Shown here piece after piece: positions 1-12,356 of a stretch of DNA of 64,000 nt. The stretch comes from Pseudarthrobacter sulfonivorans (GTDB lineage Bacteria; Actinomycetota; Actinomycetes; Actinomycetales; Micrococcaceae): contig NZ_JACXBW010000004.1 in the NCBI RefSeq assembly GCF_014712225.1, positions 124,001 to 188,000 of the forward strand, given 5' to 3'. Numbering within the stretch: the first letter of the stretch is position 1; every line of letters starts with the position of its first letter. A program made the position numbers and the translations under genes. The notes under the pieces are model-generated. The model saw only the letters and a program-made list of their open reading frames with translations. It was not told the origin of the DNA and ran no database searches.

Positions 1-3000
1 GCCGTCACGGTGGACGGCCTGGCCACCGTCGCGGACGTCGCCACTCAGTTGTGGGTCGCGGACCCCGACAGGAAGGGATCCCCGGCACCGGACAACCTTT
101 CGCTGCGCATCGACGAGGCCTTTGTGGGCGGCGGAATCCGCGGCAACGTCCTGACCCGGACGGACAACCTGCTGGAGTCGGGGCTGCGCCCGGGCTCCGT
201 GGTCTCGCTGGCTGAAGTCAGCGCACACTTCAACGCTCCCGGCGCCAACCGCGGTCCCGCCGCCGCGACGTTGCGGATCCTCTCCGGGCCCGACGTCGGA
301 CAGGAGTTTTCGCTGCCCTCCGGCACCAGCTACATCGGCCGGGACCGGGACGTTGACATCCGGCTGACGGACCCGCTGACCTCCAAACGCCACGCCCGCA
401 TCACGGTGGGCGAAAGCGTGGAGATCGTGGACACCAACTCCGCCAACGGCCTGCTCATGGACGGCCTTCCGGTCACCAGGGCCACGCTCAACTCGTCGGA
501 CACCGTCACGCTGGGGGAGACCACCGTGACGGTGGTGCCGCTGGGGCACAACCACGCGGCAGCGCCGACGTCGCCCCTTGTCGACTTCAACCGCTCCCCG
601 CGCGTTGTTCCCCGCTTCGACGCGCCCAAACGCGTGCCCCCCGCCGGGCCTAAGCGGCCGGACCACCAGGCCTTCCCGTACATCATGCTGATGGCGCCGC
701 TCCTGATGGGCGGCGTGATATTTGCGGTCACCCAGAACATGCTCTCGGTGATCTTCATGATGATGATGCCGCTGTTCATCGTGGGCCATTACGTGGACCA
801 CAAGATGCAGGCCAGGCGCCAGCAGAAGGAGCAGCTCAAGCAGTTCCGCGGTTCCATGGCCGCCTTCCGGCAGGACATCACCGAACTGCAGCATGTGGAA
901 CGGGCGGTCCGCCTCCAGGAGGCGCCTTCGGTGAGCGACACCGTGGATTCCATCTACAAGCTGGGCCCGCTGCTGTGGACCCACCGCCCGGAGCACCTCG
1001 GGTTCCTGGGGCTGCGGTTCGGGCTGGGCACCGGTCCGTCCCGCATCATGTTCGAGGAACCCAACAACAACGACACCGAAGCCGAATACATGCGCGAGAT
1101 CCAGGACTGCCTCAAGCAGTTCCGGGACATCGAAGGCGTGCCCGTGGTCTCGCAGCTGCGCACGGCAGGGGCCTTCGGTGTGGCGGGAGCACGGGGCCTG
1201 GTGGACGACGTTGCCCGCGGCATGGTGCTGCAGTTTGTGGGGCTGCATTCGCCCGCAGAGGCTGTGGTTACCGCCATTACGTCGGCGCAGTCGCGGTGGC
1301 GCTGGGACTGGCTGCAGTGGCTGCCCCATGTGGGTTCGGGCCACAGCCCCCTCAACGGCGACCACCTTGCCGCCGGTTCCGCCAGCGGGTCTTCCCTCGT
1401 GGCCCGGCTGGAGGACCTGCTCGATGCGCGGGAAGCCATGGCCAAGCGCTCGGCCCCGGAACACCGTGGATCCGTGGACCCTGCCAAGGACGAGGTCCCG
1501 GCTCCGGTGCTGCCCGCGGTCTTGGTCATCGTTGAGGACGACGCCCCTGTTGACCGCGGCAGGCTGACCCGCCTCGCGGAACGCGGACCGGACTCCGGCG
1601 TCCACGTCATGTGGGTGGCCACCGACATCCAGGCGCTCCCGGCCGCCTGCCGCGACTTTATGGTGGTGGACGGGGACAACGGCACCACCACCGGGCAGGT
1701 TCGGCTGGGCCGGCACACCTATCCCGTCAGCTGCGAAAGCCTCGACGCCGAACTGGCCGCCCAGCTGGCCCGCATGCTGGCCCCCGTGGTCGACGTCGGC
1801 AAGCCGGTCACGGACGATTCCGACCTGCCGCGCGCGGTCTCCTATGCCGCCCTGATCGGCAAGGACTTCCTGGACAACCCGCAGGCCGTCGCGGAGCGCT
1901 GGGAGGAGAACAACTCCGTCCATGCCTCGGCCGTGCCCAACCGGAAGGACAACGGAACCCTCCGTGCCCTGGTGGGTTCCAAGGGCATCGAACCCCTGTA
2001 CCTGGACCTGAAGAACGAGGGCCCGCACGCCCTGGTCGGAGGCACCACCGGTGCCGGCAAATCCGAATTCCTGCAGTCCTGGGTCATGGGCATGGCCGCG
2101 GCGTACAGCCCGGACCGGGTGAGCTTCCTCTTTGTGGACTACAAAGGCGGGGCCGCGTTCGCCGACTGCATCAACCTGCCCCACACTGTGGGTTTGGTGA
2201 CCGACCTCTCCCAGCACCTTGTCCGCCGCGCGCTGACGTCCTTGCGGGCGGAGCTGCACTACCGGGAGCATCTGCTGAACCGGAAGAAGGCCAAGGACCT
2301 GCTGGCACTCCACCGCGAGGCCGATCCCGAGGCCCCGCCGTACCTAGTCATCATCGTGGACGAGTTTGCCGCGCTGGCCACCGAAGTGCCGGAGTTCGTT
2401 GACGGCGTGGTGGACGTGGCAGCCCGTGGCCGGTCCCTGGGCCTGCACCTCATCCTGGCCACGCAGCGTCCCGCCGGCGTCATCAAGGACAGCCTGCGCG
2501 CCAACACCAACCTCCGGGTGGCCCTGCGCATGGCTGATGAAGACGATGCGACAGACATCCTCGGGGTGCCTGACGCCGCCTACTTCGACCCCGCCATCCC
2601 CGGACGCGGCGCTGCGAAGACCGGACCCGGCCGGATCCAGGGTTTCCAGACGGGCTACGCCGGCGGCTGGACCACGGAGAAGCCCCAGCGCCCGCAGATA
2701 GACATCGTGGAGATGGCGTTCGGGTCCGGGCAAAGCTGGGAAGCGCCCGCCCCGGAGAAGCCCGTCAAGGAAGCCCCCGCCGGCCCCAACGACATTGCCA
2801 GGATGACCACGAACATTGTCCGCGCGGCAGAGTCGCTGGCCATCCGGCCGCCCCGCAAGCCGTGGCTCGACGAGCTCGCCACCACCTACGATTTCTCCAA
2901 GCTGCCCAACCCGCGGACCGACGAGCGGCTGCTGCTGGGTGTGGCGGACGATCCCACCCGGCAGGAACAACCCACGGTGTTCTACGAACCGGACAAAGAC

Positions 3001-4395
3001 GGCAACATGGCCATCTACGGGACCGGCGGTTCCGGCAAGTCCGCGGCCCTGCGCGGAATCGCGATCGCGGCCGCCGTCACGCCCCGTGGCGGCCCCGTGC
3101 ACATCTACGGGATTGACTGCGGATCCTCCGGGCTCAAGATGCTCGACGAACTCCCGCACGTGGGCGAGATCATCGACGGCGACGACGTGGAACGGGTTGG
3201 CCGGCTGCTGCGGCTGCTGCGCGACATCGCGGACGAACGGTCCGCGCGCTACGCCGACGTCCGGGCCTCCACCATCGTCGAGTACCGGTCGTTGGCTGAC
3301 CGCCCGGACGAGAAGCGCATCTTCGTCCTGCTCGATGGCATGTCAGCGTTCCGCGAGACCTACGAGTACAGCAAACTGTCCTCGCTGTGGGACATCTTCC
3401 TGCAGCTGGCCACCGACGGCCGCCCCCTCGGAATCCACCTCGTCATTACCGGTGACCGGCCCAACTCAGTACCCGCGTCGCTGCTTGCCTCCATCCAGCG
3501 CCGCCTGGTGCTGCGGCTGTCTTCCGAGGACGACTACCTGTCCATGGACGTCCCCAGGGATGTGCTCAGCTCCGCGTCACCGCCAGGACGCGGACTGCTC
3601 GGCGGCCTCGAGGTGCAGCTGGCCGTCCTCGGCGGGAACTCCAACCTGGCCCTCCAGGCACGCGAGGTCCACAAACTCAGCCAGGCGATGCTGCGCCAGG
3701 GACTGGACCAGGCGCCAAAGATCCAGCGGCTGCCGGAACAGGTGGACCTGGACCTGCTGCCGGCGGGCAGCCCGGACCTCCCGGTCATCGGCGTCGACGA
3801 CGAAACGCTGCAGCCGGCCGAGATCATGGCGAAAGGCCCGCTGCTCCTGGCCGGGCCGCCGGGAGCCGGGCGTACAGTGGCGCTGGTCAGCCTGGCCTAT
3901 GCGCTGCGCCGGTCCAACCCCGATACGGAACTGGTGTACATCGGCTCGCGCCGGTCCGCGGTGGCGTCACTGCCGCTCTGGAACCGTTCAGTGGTGGGCG
4001 CCGACGACCTGTCCGAGATTGTGGAAGACCTGATGGAGCACGCCAGCGGAAACCCGGGCAAGGTGGCCATCTTCATCGAAGGCCTGACCGAGTTCACGGA
4101 CACGGTGGCTGAATCGGGCGTTTCGCAGCTCGTGACGGCATCCATCAAGGCTGACCAGTGGGTGATCGGCGAATCCGAGACGTCAACCTGGTCCTCCGCC
4201 TGGTCCCTTGCGCAGCCCTTCAAGTCCGGCCGCCGGGGACTGCTGATGAATCCGGGAGACATCGAAGGGGACAGCCTGCTGAGCACGTCGCTGGGCCGGG
4301 TGAGCCCGCAGTTCATCCCGGGCCGCGGTTACATCGTGGGACGCGGAAAGGCGCGCAAGCTGCAGATCGCCCTGCCGCCTGAAAACAGGGACTGA
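1..4395 (+). CDS. FHA-domain EccC/FtsK-type ATPase of a type VII secretion system (5' partial)
   Basis: This is the membrane ATPase expected to power export of WXG100 proteins through a type VII secretion (ESX/Ess-like) system. The frame is open to the window edge, so the first residues are missing; about 1,464 codons are visible. Counting from the GTG at position 10, an FHA domain lies near residues 90-175 (YIGRDRDVDIRL). Two membrane segments follow near 225-265. Three FtsK/SpoIIIE-type ATPase modules have P-loops near 676 (GGTTGAGKS), 1000 (GTGGSGKS) and 1280 (GPPGAGRT). The first module has a full Walker B (VIIVDEFAAL, about 780). The second and third look degenerate: LLDG and FIEG replace DE, and GRT replaces GKT. 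That matches the family, where only the first ATPase is usually active. The fused FHA domain suggests control by phosphothreonine signalling. The next genes encode an anchored secreted protein and a WXG100 substrate. Confidence 0.9.
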   Translation, partial: AVTVDGLATVADVATQLWVADPDRKGSPAPDNLSLRIDEAFVGGGIRGNVLTRTDNLLESGLRPGSVVSLAEVSAHFNAPGANRGPAAATLRILSGPDVGQEFSLPSGTSYIGRDRDVDIRLTDPLTSKRHARITVGESVEIVDTNSANGLLMDGLPVTRATLNSSDTVTLGETTVTVVPLGHNHAAAPTSPLVDFNRSPRVVPRFDAPKRVPPAGPKRPDHQAFPYIMLMAPLLMGGVIFAVTQNMLSVIFMMMMPLFIVGHYVDHKMQARRQQKEQLKQFRGSMAAFRQDITELQHVERAVRLQEAPSVSDTVDSIYKLGPLLWTHRPEHLGFLGLRFGLGTGPSRIMFEEPNNNDTEAEYMREIQDCLKQFRDIEGVPVVSQLRTAGAFGVAGARGLVDDVARGMVLQFVGLHSPAEAVVTAITSAQSRWRWDWLQWLPHVGSGHSPLNGDHLAAGSASGSSLVARLEDLLDAREAMAKRSAPEHRGSVDPAKDEVPAPVLPAVLVIVEDDAPVDRGRLTRLAERGPDSGVHVMWVATDIQALPAACRDFMVVDGDNGTTTGQVRLGRHTYPVSCESLDAELAAQLARMLAPVVDVGKPVTDDSDLPRAVSYAALIGKDFLDNPQAVAERWEENNSVHASAVPNRKDNGTLRALVGSKGIEPLYLDLKNEGPHALVGGTTGAGKSEFLQSWVMGMAAAYSPDRVSFLFVDYKGGAAFADCINLPHTVGLVTDLSQHLVRRALTSLRAELHYREHLLNRKKAKDLLALHREADPEAPPYLVIIVDEFAALATEVPEFVDGVVDVAARGRSLGLHLILATQRPAGVIKDSLRANTNLRVALRMADEDDATDILGVPDAAYFDPAIPGRGAAKTGPGRIQGFQTGYAGGWTTEKPQRPQIDIVEMAFGSGQSWEAPAPEKPVKEAPAGPNDIARMTTNIVRAAESLAIRPPRKPWLDELATTYDFSKLPNPRTDERLLLGVADDPTRQEQPTVFYEPDKDGNMAIYGTGGSGKSAALRGIAIAAAVTPRGGPVHIYGIDCGSSGLKMLDELPHVGEIIDGDDVERVGRLLRLLRDIADERSARYADVRASTIVEYRSLADRPDEKRIFVLLDGMSAFRETYEYSKLSSLWDIFLQLATDGRPLGIHLVITGDRPNSVPASLLASIQRRLVLRLSSEDDYLSMDVPRDVLSSASPPGRGLLGGLEVQLAVLGGNSNLALQAREVHKLSQAMLRQGLDQAPKIQRLPEQVDLDLLPAGSPDLPVIGVDDETLQPAEIMAKGPLLLAGPPGAGRTVALVSLAYALRRSNPDTELVYIGSRRSAVASLPLWNRSVVGADDLSEIVEDLMEHASGNPGKVAIFIEGLTEFTDTVAESGVSQLVTASIKADQWVIGESETSTWSSAWSLAQPFKSGRRGLLMNPGDIEGDSLLSTSLGRVSPQFIPGRGYIVGRGKARKLQIALPPENRD

Positions 4396-4517
4396 GGCCA
4401 GCCAGCACCGGGGGCCCGCAGATCCAAGGATTTGCCCGCCCCCGGCGCGTTGTAGAAGACTACCGGCAACACTAGTTCGCCGCGGAGGGATGCCGCGCGC
4501 CGTCCGCAAAGGTAGCT

Positions 4518-5120
4518 ATGATCCGATCCTCTTCCGCACCCCGCGGCGTTGCCGCGGCCGCCATCGCGGTGCTGGCGCTCACGGTCGGCTTGTCGGCGGC
4601 TGCTCCCGCTCATGCCGATGACGGCGACACGGGCCCGGGCTGCGGGGTTGTGTGCGGGCTTCTCCCCGGGGAGCAAGAGACGCCGCCGACCGATCCCGGC
4701 ACAGGGAAGCCGACCGAGCCGCCGTCGGCCACTCCTACTCCTGCACCACCGCCGGCGGAAACCGCCCCGGTTCCCATGGCTCCGCCCGCTCCGGCCGAGG
4801 CGGCTCCCGTACCCGCTGCGGTGCTACCCGTTGCCCCGGAGCCCACGGTTTCTGCAGTTGAGGAAACGCCGACGCCGGAGGCCACCACCATCGCCGCGTC
4901 ACCTTCCGCGGCTTCCGCGAGCCCGTCGGCCGCATCGAACTGGGACACCCCGGTCACGAAGTCGGCAAAGCCCACCCAGGCGGCCGCAGTGTCCCGGAAC
5001 GATGGCTCCGGGCTGTTTGGCGGCCCCGGGCTGCTGCCCATCATGGCGGGCGTGCTGCTGGTGGGAGTCGCCGGCCTGGCGTTCGCCTGGTGGGGCCGGA
5101 ACCGGCTCTCCTCGCACTGA
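4518..5120 (+). CDS. Secreted Pro/Ala/Thr-rich protein with C-terminal membrane anchor, type VII locus
   Basis: A 200-residue protein with an N-terminal signal peptide (MIRSSSAPRGVAAAAIAVLALT..., likely cut after AHA near residue 33). A long low-complexity segment of Pro, Ala, Thr, Glu and Ser follows (about 45-160). One hydrophobic helix near residues 172-192 is followed by a short basic tail ending RNRLSSH. This is the layout of a wall-spanning protein held in the membrane by its C-terminus. No LPXTG sortase motif is present, although the helix is preceded by LFGGPGLLPI. A ribosome site (aaagg) stands 6 bases before the ATG. Its place between the EccC-like ATPase and the WXG100 gene suggests a role in, or export by, that system. 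The function is unknown. Confidence 0.75.
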   Translation: MIRSSSAPRGVAAAAIAVLALTVGLSAAAPAHADDGDTGPGCGVVCGLLPGEQETPPTDPGTGKPTEPPSATPTPAPPPAETAPVPMAPPAPAEAAPVPAAVLPVAPEPTVSAVEETPTPEATTIAASPSAASASPSAASNWDTPVTKSAKPTQAAAVSRNDGSGLFGGPGLLPIMAGVLLVGVAGLAFAWWGRNRLSSH

Positions 5121-5295
5121 CTGCTTTTTGGCGTTCCCGCACTTGGGGCTGATGGGGAGTGGTGCATGGGCAGCGGTGCCCATCGACGGGTTTCCTGGGC
5201 CGGGATAGGTTTGGGGCAATGGATCTTCCGGATGAGCCGGGGGCCGCTGGGGATGCCGACCCGGGTCGGATCCAACTACTTATGAGGAGAAACTG

Positions 5296-5559
5296 ATGGC
5301 TATTTGGGGCGCAGATGTAGAGCAGCTCAGGACTCTTGGCACGAAGCTGCAGGCCGGTGCTTCGGAGATCGAGCAGCAGCGGAGCAACCTCACCCGCCTG
5401 CTGGACAGCACCGTCTGGGAGGGCCCGGACGCGAAGCACTTCCGCAGCGAATGGTCCGGCACCCACACCAGTGCCCTGAACCAGGTCGTCCAGGCGCTGA
5501 AGGATGCCGGCCAGAAGGCCACGAGGAACGCCAGCGAGCAGGACCAGGCTTCACGCTAG
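5296..5559 (+). CDS. WXG100 family type VII secretion target (EsxA-like)
   Basis: An 87-residue helical-hairpin protein of the WXG100 superfamily. The family motif is WEG at the turn (TVWEGPDAKHF, residues 40-50), and the length is the usual 85-105. Flanking segments are predicted amphipathic helices with few prolines. A strong gaggag site lies 7 bases before the ATG. Such proteins form dimers and are exported through the EccC ATPase. A C-terminal YxxxD/E export signal is not obvious (the tail reads NASEQDQASR), so it may depend on a partner or on its own dimer for recognition. Only one WXG100 gene is seen here, so a homodimer is plausible. A strong hairpin directly downstream closes the locus. 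Confidence 0.88.
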   Translation: MAIWGADVEQLRTLGTKLQAGASEIEQQRSNLTRLLDSTVWEGPDAKHFRSEWSGTHTSALNQVVQALKDAGQKATRNASEQDQASR

Positions 5560-5574
5560 GCCGGCCTTGTTTGA

Positions 5575-8846
<3,272 letters not shown>

Positions 8847-8872
8847 CCCCGTCCCGGCACTAGCATTGTCAG

Positions 8873-9376
8873 GTGCAGCCGCAAATTAGCATCCGACCCG
8901 CCGTTGAGGCAGACTTCGACGCCATCGCCAGGATCACCGCAGGCTCCTACCTCGCAGCGGGATACTTTGACAGCGCGGACCACCCGTACATGCAGCAGAT
9001 CCGGGAGGTCGCGGCGCGTGCAGCGAAAGCCACCATCTGGGTTGCCGAGCGGGACGGGCAGGTGGTGGGTTCTGTGACGTTGGCGCTCGCGGGCGAACCG
9101 TACGCCGACATCGCCCTTGCGGATGAGCTGGAGTTCCGGATGCTCGTGGTCGATCCCGCTGTGCAGCGCAGCGGTGCGGGGCTGGCCATGGTGAAGGCCA
9201 TCATCGAGCACGCGAAGTCGCTGGATGGGATCCACGGAGTGGCGCTGACCACCGGCGCGACATGGGAGAGCGCGCACGGCCTGTACCGGAAGACGGGTTT
9301 CCGGCGCGTCCCGGCACGCGACTGGCTGGTTCCCGGCACCGACATAAAGCTGCTGGTTTACCGGCTCGATGTCTAG
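8873..9376 (+). CDS. GNAT family N-acetyltransferase
   Basis: A 167-residue single-domain GNAT acetyltransferase. It has the N-terminal IRPAVEADFDAIARI signature and a central strand ending FRMLVVDPAVQRSGAGLAMV. That stretch is a variant of the acetyl-CoA pyrophosphate-binding loop (Q/RxxGxG/A), followed by LYRKTGFRRV near the C-terminus. The acceptor substrate is unknown. The start is GTG at 8873, 26 bases after the upstream phosphatase gene, so cotranscription with ligA is likely. Confidence 0.85.
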   Translation: MQPQISIRPAVEADFDAIARITAGSYLAAGYFDSADHPYMQQIREVAARAAKATIWVAERDGQVVGSVTLALAGEPYADIALADELEFRMLVVDPAVQRSGAGLAMVKAIIEHAKSLDGIHGVALTTGATWESAHGLYRKTGFRRVPARDWLVPGTDIKLLVYRLDV

Positions 9377-9423
9377 CCGCCCTAAAGTGGTGCCGACTCA
9401 TTTTCAGCACTGAAAGGCCCACC

Positions 9424-9813
9424 ATGCGCAAAACATTCGGCACCGGCTCCGTCTGGGAACAGACCCTCGGCTACTCCCGGGCCGTCCAGGTGGACAACAC
9501 GCTTTACATTTCGGCCACAGCCGCGAGCGGTGAAGAGGGCATCGTGGGCGAGGACTTCTACACTCAGACCCAGTTCATCCTCCAGAAGCTCGGAACTGTC
9601 CTGGCCGACGCCGGGTTCAGCTTCGGGGACGTGGTTCAGTCCAAGCTGTACCTGACGGACATCACCAAGTGGGAAGAAGCCGGCCGGGCCCACGGCGAAG
9701 TTTTTGGCGAGATCCGGCCCACCCTGTCCCTGGTGCATGTCCTGCCGTTCCTGGACCCCAAGATGCTGGTGGAGATCGAGCTCGTCGCCCAGCAGAGCGC
9801 CGACTCACGGTAG
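9424..9813 (+). CDS. RidA/YjgF/Rid family protein
   Basis: A 129-residue member of the Rid (YjgF/YER057c/UK114) superfamily. Archetypal members hydrolyse reactive enamine/imine intermediates released by PLP enzymes. The length, the QxxxxLxNLxxxLxxAG-like helix (QFILQKLGTVLADAG) and the C-terminal VEIELVA strand fit the family. The Arg of RPTLSLV is the likely carboxylate-binding residue of the active subgroup. The start at 9424 follows a GAAAGG site; longer in-frame starts would overlap the GNAT gene. It looks like the last gene of the ligA transcription unit. Confidence 0.87.
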   Translation: MRKTFGTGSVWEQTLGYSRAVQVDNTLYISATAASGEEGIVGEDFYTQTQFILQKLGTVLADAGFSFGDVVQSKLYLTDITKWEEAGRAHGEVFGEIRPTLSLVHVLPFLDPKMLVEIELVAQQSADSR

Positions 9814-9878
9814 GAAGGGAGCCGGCCTACCCGGGGCAGGGGAAACCGGCAGTAGCGCCCGCGACTGTTTCTGCAGGG

Positions 9879-9887
9879 TTATCCACA
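9879..9887 (+). promoter_or_regulatory. Consensus-matching DnaA box upstream of the DUF222/HNH gene
   Basis: TTATCCACA matches the canonical DnaA box exactly and stands alone about 50 bases before the DUF222/HNH start codon. A single 9-mer can occur by chance, so its function is uncertain. Confidence 0.35.
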
Positions 9888-9938
9888 TAGGCGTACTGCC
9901 TCCGGCATGTTGCCCGGCGCCTCTGTGATGCTGGAGGC

Positions 9939-11672
9939 ATGGAAAGCGCAACGGCTCCGGAGACGGCGGAGGACCTGGCCCACCGTGGTTCGGACAACGT
10001 CGATCCTTCGCGCTCCGCGCCGGCCGGTGGCGCTGACCTCCTGCGTCAGGAGTACGACGAGTGTTTGGGCGCTTTGGCGGAGATCCGCCGTGAGGAAGCG
10101 ATGTTGGCGGCGCGGAAAGCCCGGAGAGTTGCCCGGTGCGCCGAGATTGTCCGGGCCATGGCCCCTCCTGGCATGTCGCTGCAGGAGGAGGGTGCCCAGG
10201 AGATGGCTCTGGTCGCGGAGTTGGCGGGTGTGCTGACGGTCGGTGAGCCGGCCGCCTCCAATCTGCTGGCCGAGGCCCGCGAACTGACCACTGCCTTGCC
10301 GCTGACGTTGTCGGCGCTGCAAGCCGGGTCCATGTCGTGGCAGCACGCCCGGATCATGGTGGACGAGACCAGCGGTCTGGGTCCTGAGGGGGCACGGGCG
10401 TTGGAGGCGCACTTCCTGGACCCGGAGGCGGCGAACCGGGCGCGGGGCTGCCCGGCGGGTGAGATGGTGGCCGGCCGGTTCCGGGCGAAGGCCCGGACCT
10501 GGCGGGAACGGCACCACCCGGTCAGCATCGAACAACGCCACGCAAAAAGTGCCCTGGATCGGCGCGTGCTGTTTTCCCCTGACCGGGACGGCATGGCCTG
10601 GTTCTCAACCTATTTGCCGGCGGATACCGGGTCAGGGATCTGGGAACGGGCCACCACAGCGGCCCGGGCCATGCAGGGCCGCGACGAGCCCCGTACCCTC
10701 ACCCAACTCCGGGCCGATATCGTCGCCAAGTGGCTCCTCGGCGGCCACGGCATCCCCGGCCAAGTCGACGGCACCGCGGCACATGTCGCCGGCGCCACCG
10801 CGGACAGCGGTAGCCTCACAGGCAGACTAGGCGCGGCGACAGGCCAGCCATCCGCGACCAGCCGCAGCACGGACGGCAGCTCGGCCGGCCTGACCGTTGG
10901 CCTGATAGCGACAGAGTTTGCTGGCCACCATGACGCAGACGGCGGCCCCAGCAGCGGTGTCCCGTCGCCGCGGGCCCAGGTCCTGATCACCGTCCCGGTG
11001 ATGGCTTTACTGGGCGTGACGGAGGAGCCTGCGATGCTGGACGGGTACGGTCCGATCCCGCCGTCGATGGCCAGGCAACTGATCGCCGACGGCGCCGCCT
11101 CCTTCCACCGCGTCCTCATTGATCCCCGCGACGGCGCACCCTTGGAAATCGGGCGGACCAGCTACCCGGTCACCAAAGCCCAACGCCGCTGGCTCAGACT
11201 CAGGGACGGCAAATGCCCGTTCCCGGGCTGTTCCAACCAATCCCTGGACAACGACGCCGACCACGTCCTCGCCTGGGCCCACGGCGGAACCACCGGCATC
11301 TCGAATCTCGGCCAGCCATGCCGCCGACACCACAGGCTCCGCCACACCACCGGCTGGACACCCACCGGGGCAACAAAGCACGAACCGCCGGGCTGGATCT
11401 CACCCTCAGGCCGGCACTACCAAAGCGAACACCCCGACTGGGAACAACCAACCTGGCCGGACGGGCCACTCACATGGAATGCAGGCGTGTCTGATGAGTT
11501 AGGGGGTCCCGAGGATTTAGGCGTGTCTGATGAGTTAGGGGGTCCCGAGGATTTAGGCATGTCTGATGAGTTAGGGGGTCCCGAGGATTTAGGCGTGTCT
11601 GATGAGGTAGGCGGTCCCGAGGATTTAGGCGTGTCTGATGAGTTAGGGGGTCCCGAGGATTTAGGCGATTGA
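9939..11672 (+). CDS. DUF222 and HNH endonuclease domain protein (REP13E12 type) with repeat tail
   Basis: A 577-residue protein. An N-terminal DUF222 helical region (about 20-330) is followed by an Ala/Gly/Ser-rich linker and a C-terminal HNH nuclease (about 420-480). The HNH shows CPFPGC, the core DADHVLAWAHGG, then NLGQPCRRHHRLRH, so the Cys pairs and catalytic His are present. This architecture matches the multicopy 13E12 family of actinobacteria, whose role is not established; mobile or repeat-associated nuclease is the usual guess. The last 60 residues are five copies of a 12-residue unit, VSDELGGPEDLG, encoded by a 36-bp tandem repeat rich in rare TTA leucine codons. That composition is unlike the rest of the gene and suggests recent repeat expansion. 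Confidence 0.88.
   Translation: MESATAPETAEDLAHRGSDNVDPSRSAPAGGADLLRQEYDECLGALAEIRREEAMLAARKARRVARCAEIVRAMAPPGMSLQEEGAQEMALVAELAGVLTVGEPAASNLLAEARELTTALPLTLSALQAGSMSWQHARIMVDETSGLGPEGARALEAHFLDPEAANRARGCPAGEMVAGRFRAKARTWRERHHPVSIEQRHAKSALDRRVLFSPDRDGMAWFSTYLPADTGSGIWERATTAARAMQGRDEPRTLTQLRADIVAKWLLGGHGIPGQVDGTAAHVAGATADSGSLTGRLGAATGQPSATSRSTDGSSAGLTVGLIATEFAGHHDADGGPSSGVPSPRAQVLITVPVMALLGVTEEPAMLDGYGPIPPSMARQLIADGAASFHRVLIDPRDGAPLEIGRTSYPVTKAQRRWLRLRDGKCPFPGCSNQSLDNDADHVLAWAHGGTTGISNLGQPCRRHHRLRHTTGWTPTGATKHEPPGWISPSGRHYQSEHPDWEQPTWPDGPLTWNAGVSDELGGPEDLGVSDELGGPEDLGMSDELGGPEDLGVSDEVGGPEDLGVSDELGGPEDLGD
11487..11666 (+). repeat. Five 36-bp tandem repeats at the end of the DUF222/HNH gene
   Basis: Exactly five head-to-tail 36-bp units fill 11487-11522, 11523-11558, 11559-11594, 11595-11630 and 11631-11666. 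Units 1, 2 and 5 are identical. Unit 3 differs at its first base (A for G). Unit 4 has two changes (gaggtaggc for gagttaggg). The array is in frame and followed only by GAT TGA. Its G+C is lower than the surrounding gene, with TTA used for nine leucines. Confidence 0.95.
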
Positions 11673-11693
11673 GGAAATGAGCCGCGGGGATGG

Positions 11694-12356
11694 CTACTGC
11701 GCAGGCAGCCCGTAGCGATGTTCCGGCCGTCCGGTGGTCCCGTACCGGAGTTGGATGTCGACGGCGCCGTCGTCGGCCAGTGACGACAGGTACCGCTGCG
11801 CCGTGGCCCGGGAAACCCCGACGCGGGTGGCCACCTCCGCGGCGGAGTACTGCTCGCCGGCAACCAGGGACTCCAAAACCGCCGCCTCGGTGGCGGACCG
11901 CGGTTTGGCCGCTGGCGTCACATCGCCGGGGATCAGCGCCCGCTTGGCCCGCTCCACTGCGCCCTGGTCCAGGACCCCCGGATGGCCCAGCAGCCTGCGG
12001 TAACGGGCATAGGAGCGCAGCTGCTGCGACAGCGATTCTGACGTAAACGGTTTGAGCAGGTACCCCAGGGCCCCGCGCCGAAAAGCTTTGCGAAGCGACT
12101 CGGAGTCCGAGGCCGCACTGAGGATGATGGTGTCCACGTCGAGTTGCTGCAGCAGGTCCAGCCCTGACGCGTCGGGAAGGTACACGTCCAACAGCACCAG
12201 ATCGGGGCGTAGGCTATGGATCGTCTGCAGCGCAAGAGATGCCGTACCGACGGGCGCCAGGGCCAGGAATCCCGCCACCGAATCGACGTAGGCGGCGTGC
12301 AGCTTGGCCACGTGGAAGTCGTCGTCCACGATCAGCACGCGGAAGTCCTCAGGCAT
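11694..12356 (-). CDS. CitB/DpiA-type response regulator
   Basis: A 220-residue response regulator. The receiver domain (about 1-125) carries the acidic pocket VDDD, the phospho-acceptor Asp in LVLLDVYLPD (residue 57), Ser in IILSAAS, and Lys in YLLKPF (residue 102). The C-terminal domain contains a helix-turn-helix (AAEVATRVGVSRATAQRYL) as in CitB/DcuR/DpiA regulators of C4-dicarboxylate and citrate uptake. The start at 12356 is preferred over 12362 because the GGAAAAGG site is then 6 bases away. The gene overlaps the end of its sensor kinase by 8 bases. The divergent neighbour is a citrate transporter, the probable target. Confidence 0.9.
   Translation of the reverse strand: MPEDFRVLIVDDDFHVAKLHAAYVDSVAGFLALAPVGTASLALQTIHSLRPDLVLLDVYLPDASGLDLLQQLDVDTIILSAASDSESLRKAFRRGALGYLLKPFTSESLSQQLRSYARYRRLLGHPGVLDQGAVERAKRALIPGDVTPAAKPRSATEAAVLESLVAGEQYSAAEVATRVGVSRATAQRYLSSLADDGAVDIQLRYGTTGRPEHRYGLPAQ

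Noticed and set aside
11487..11666. CRISPR array from the regular 36-bp repeats
   Set aside because: Units are directly adjacent with no spacers, are in frame with the HNH gene, and no cas genes are near.
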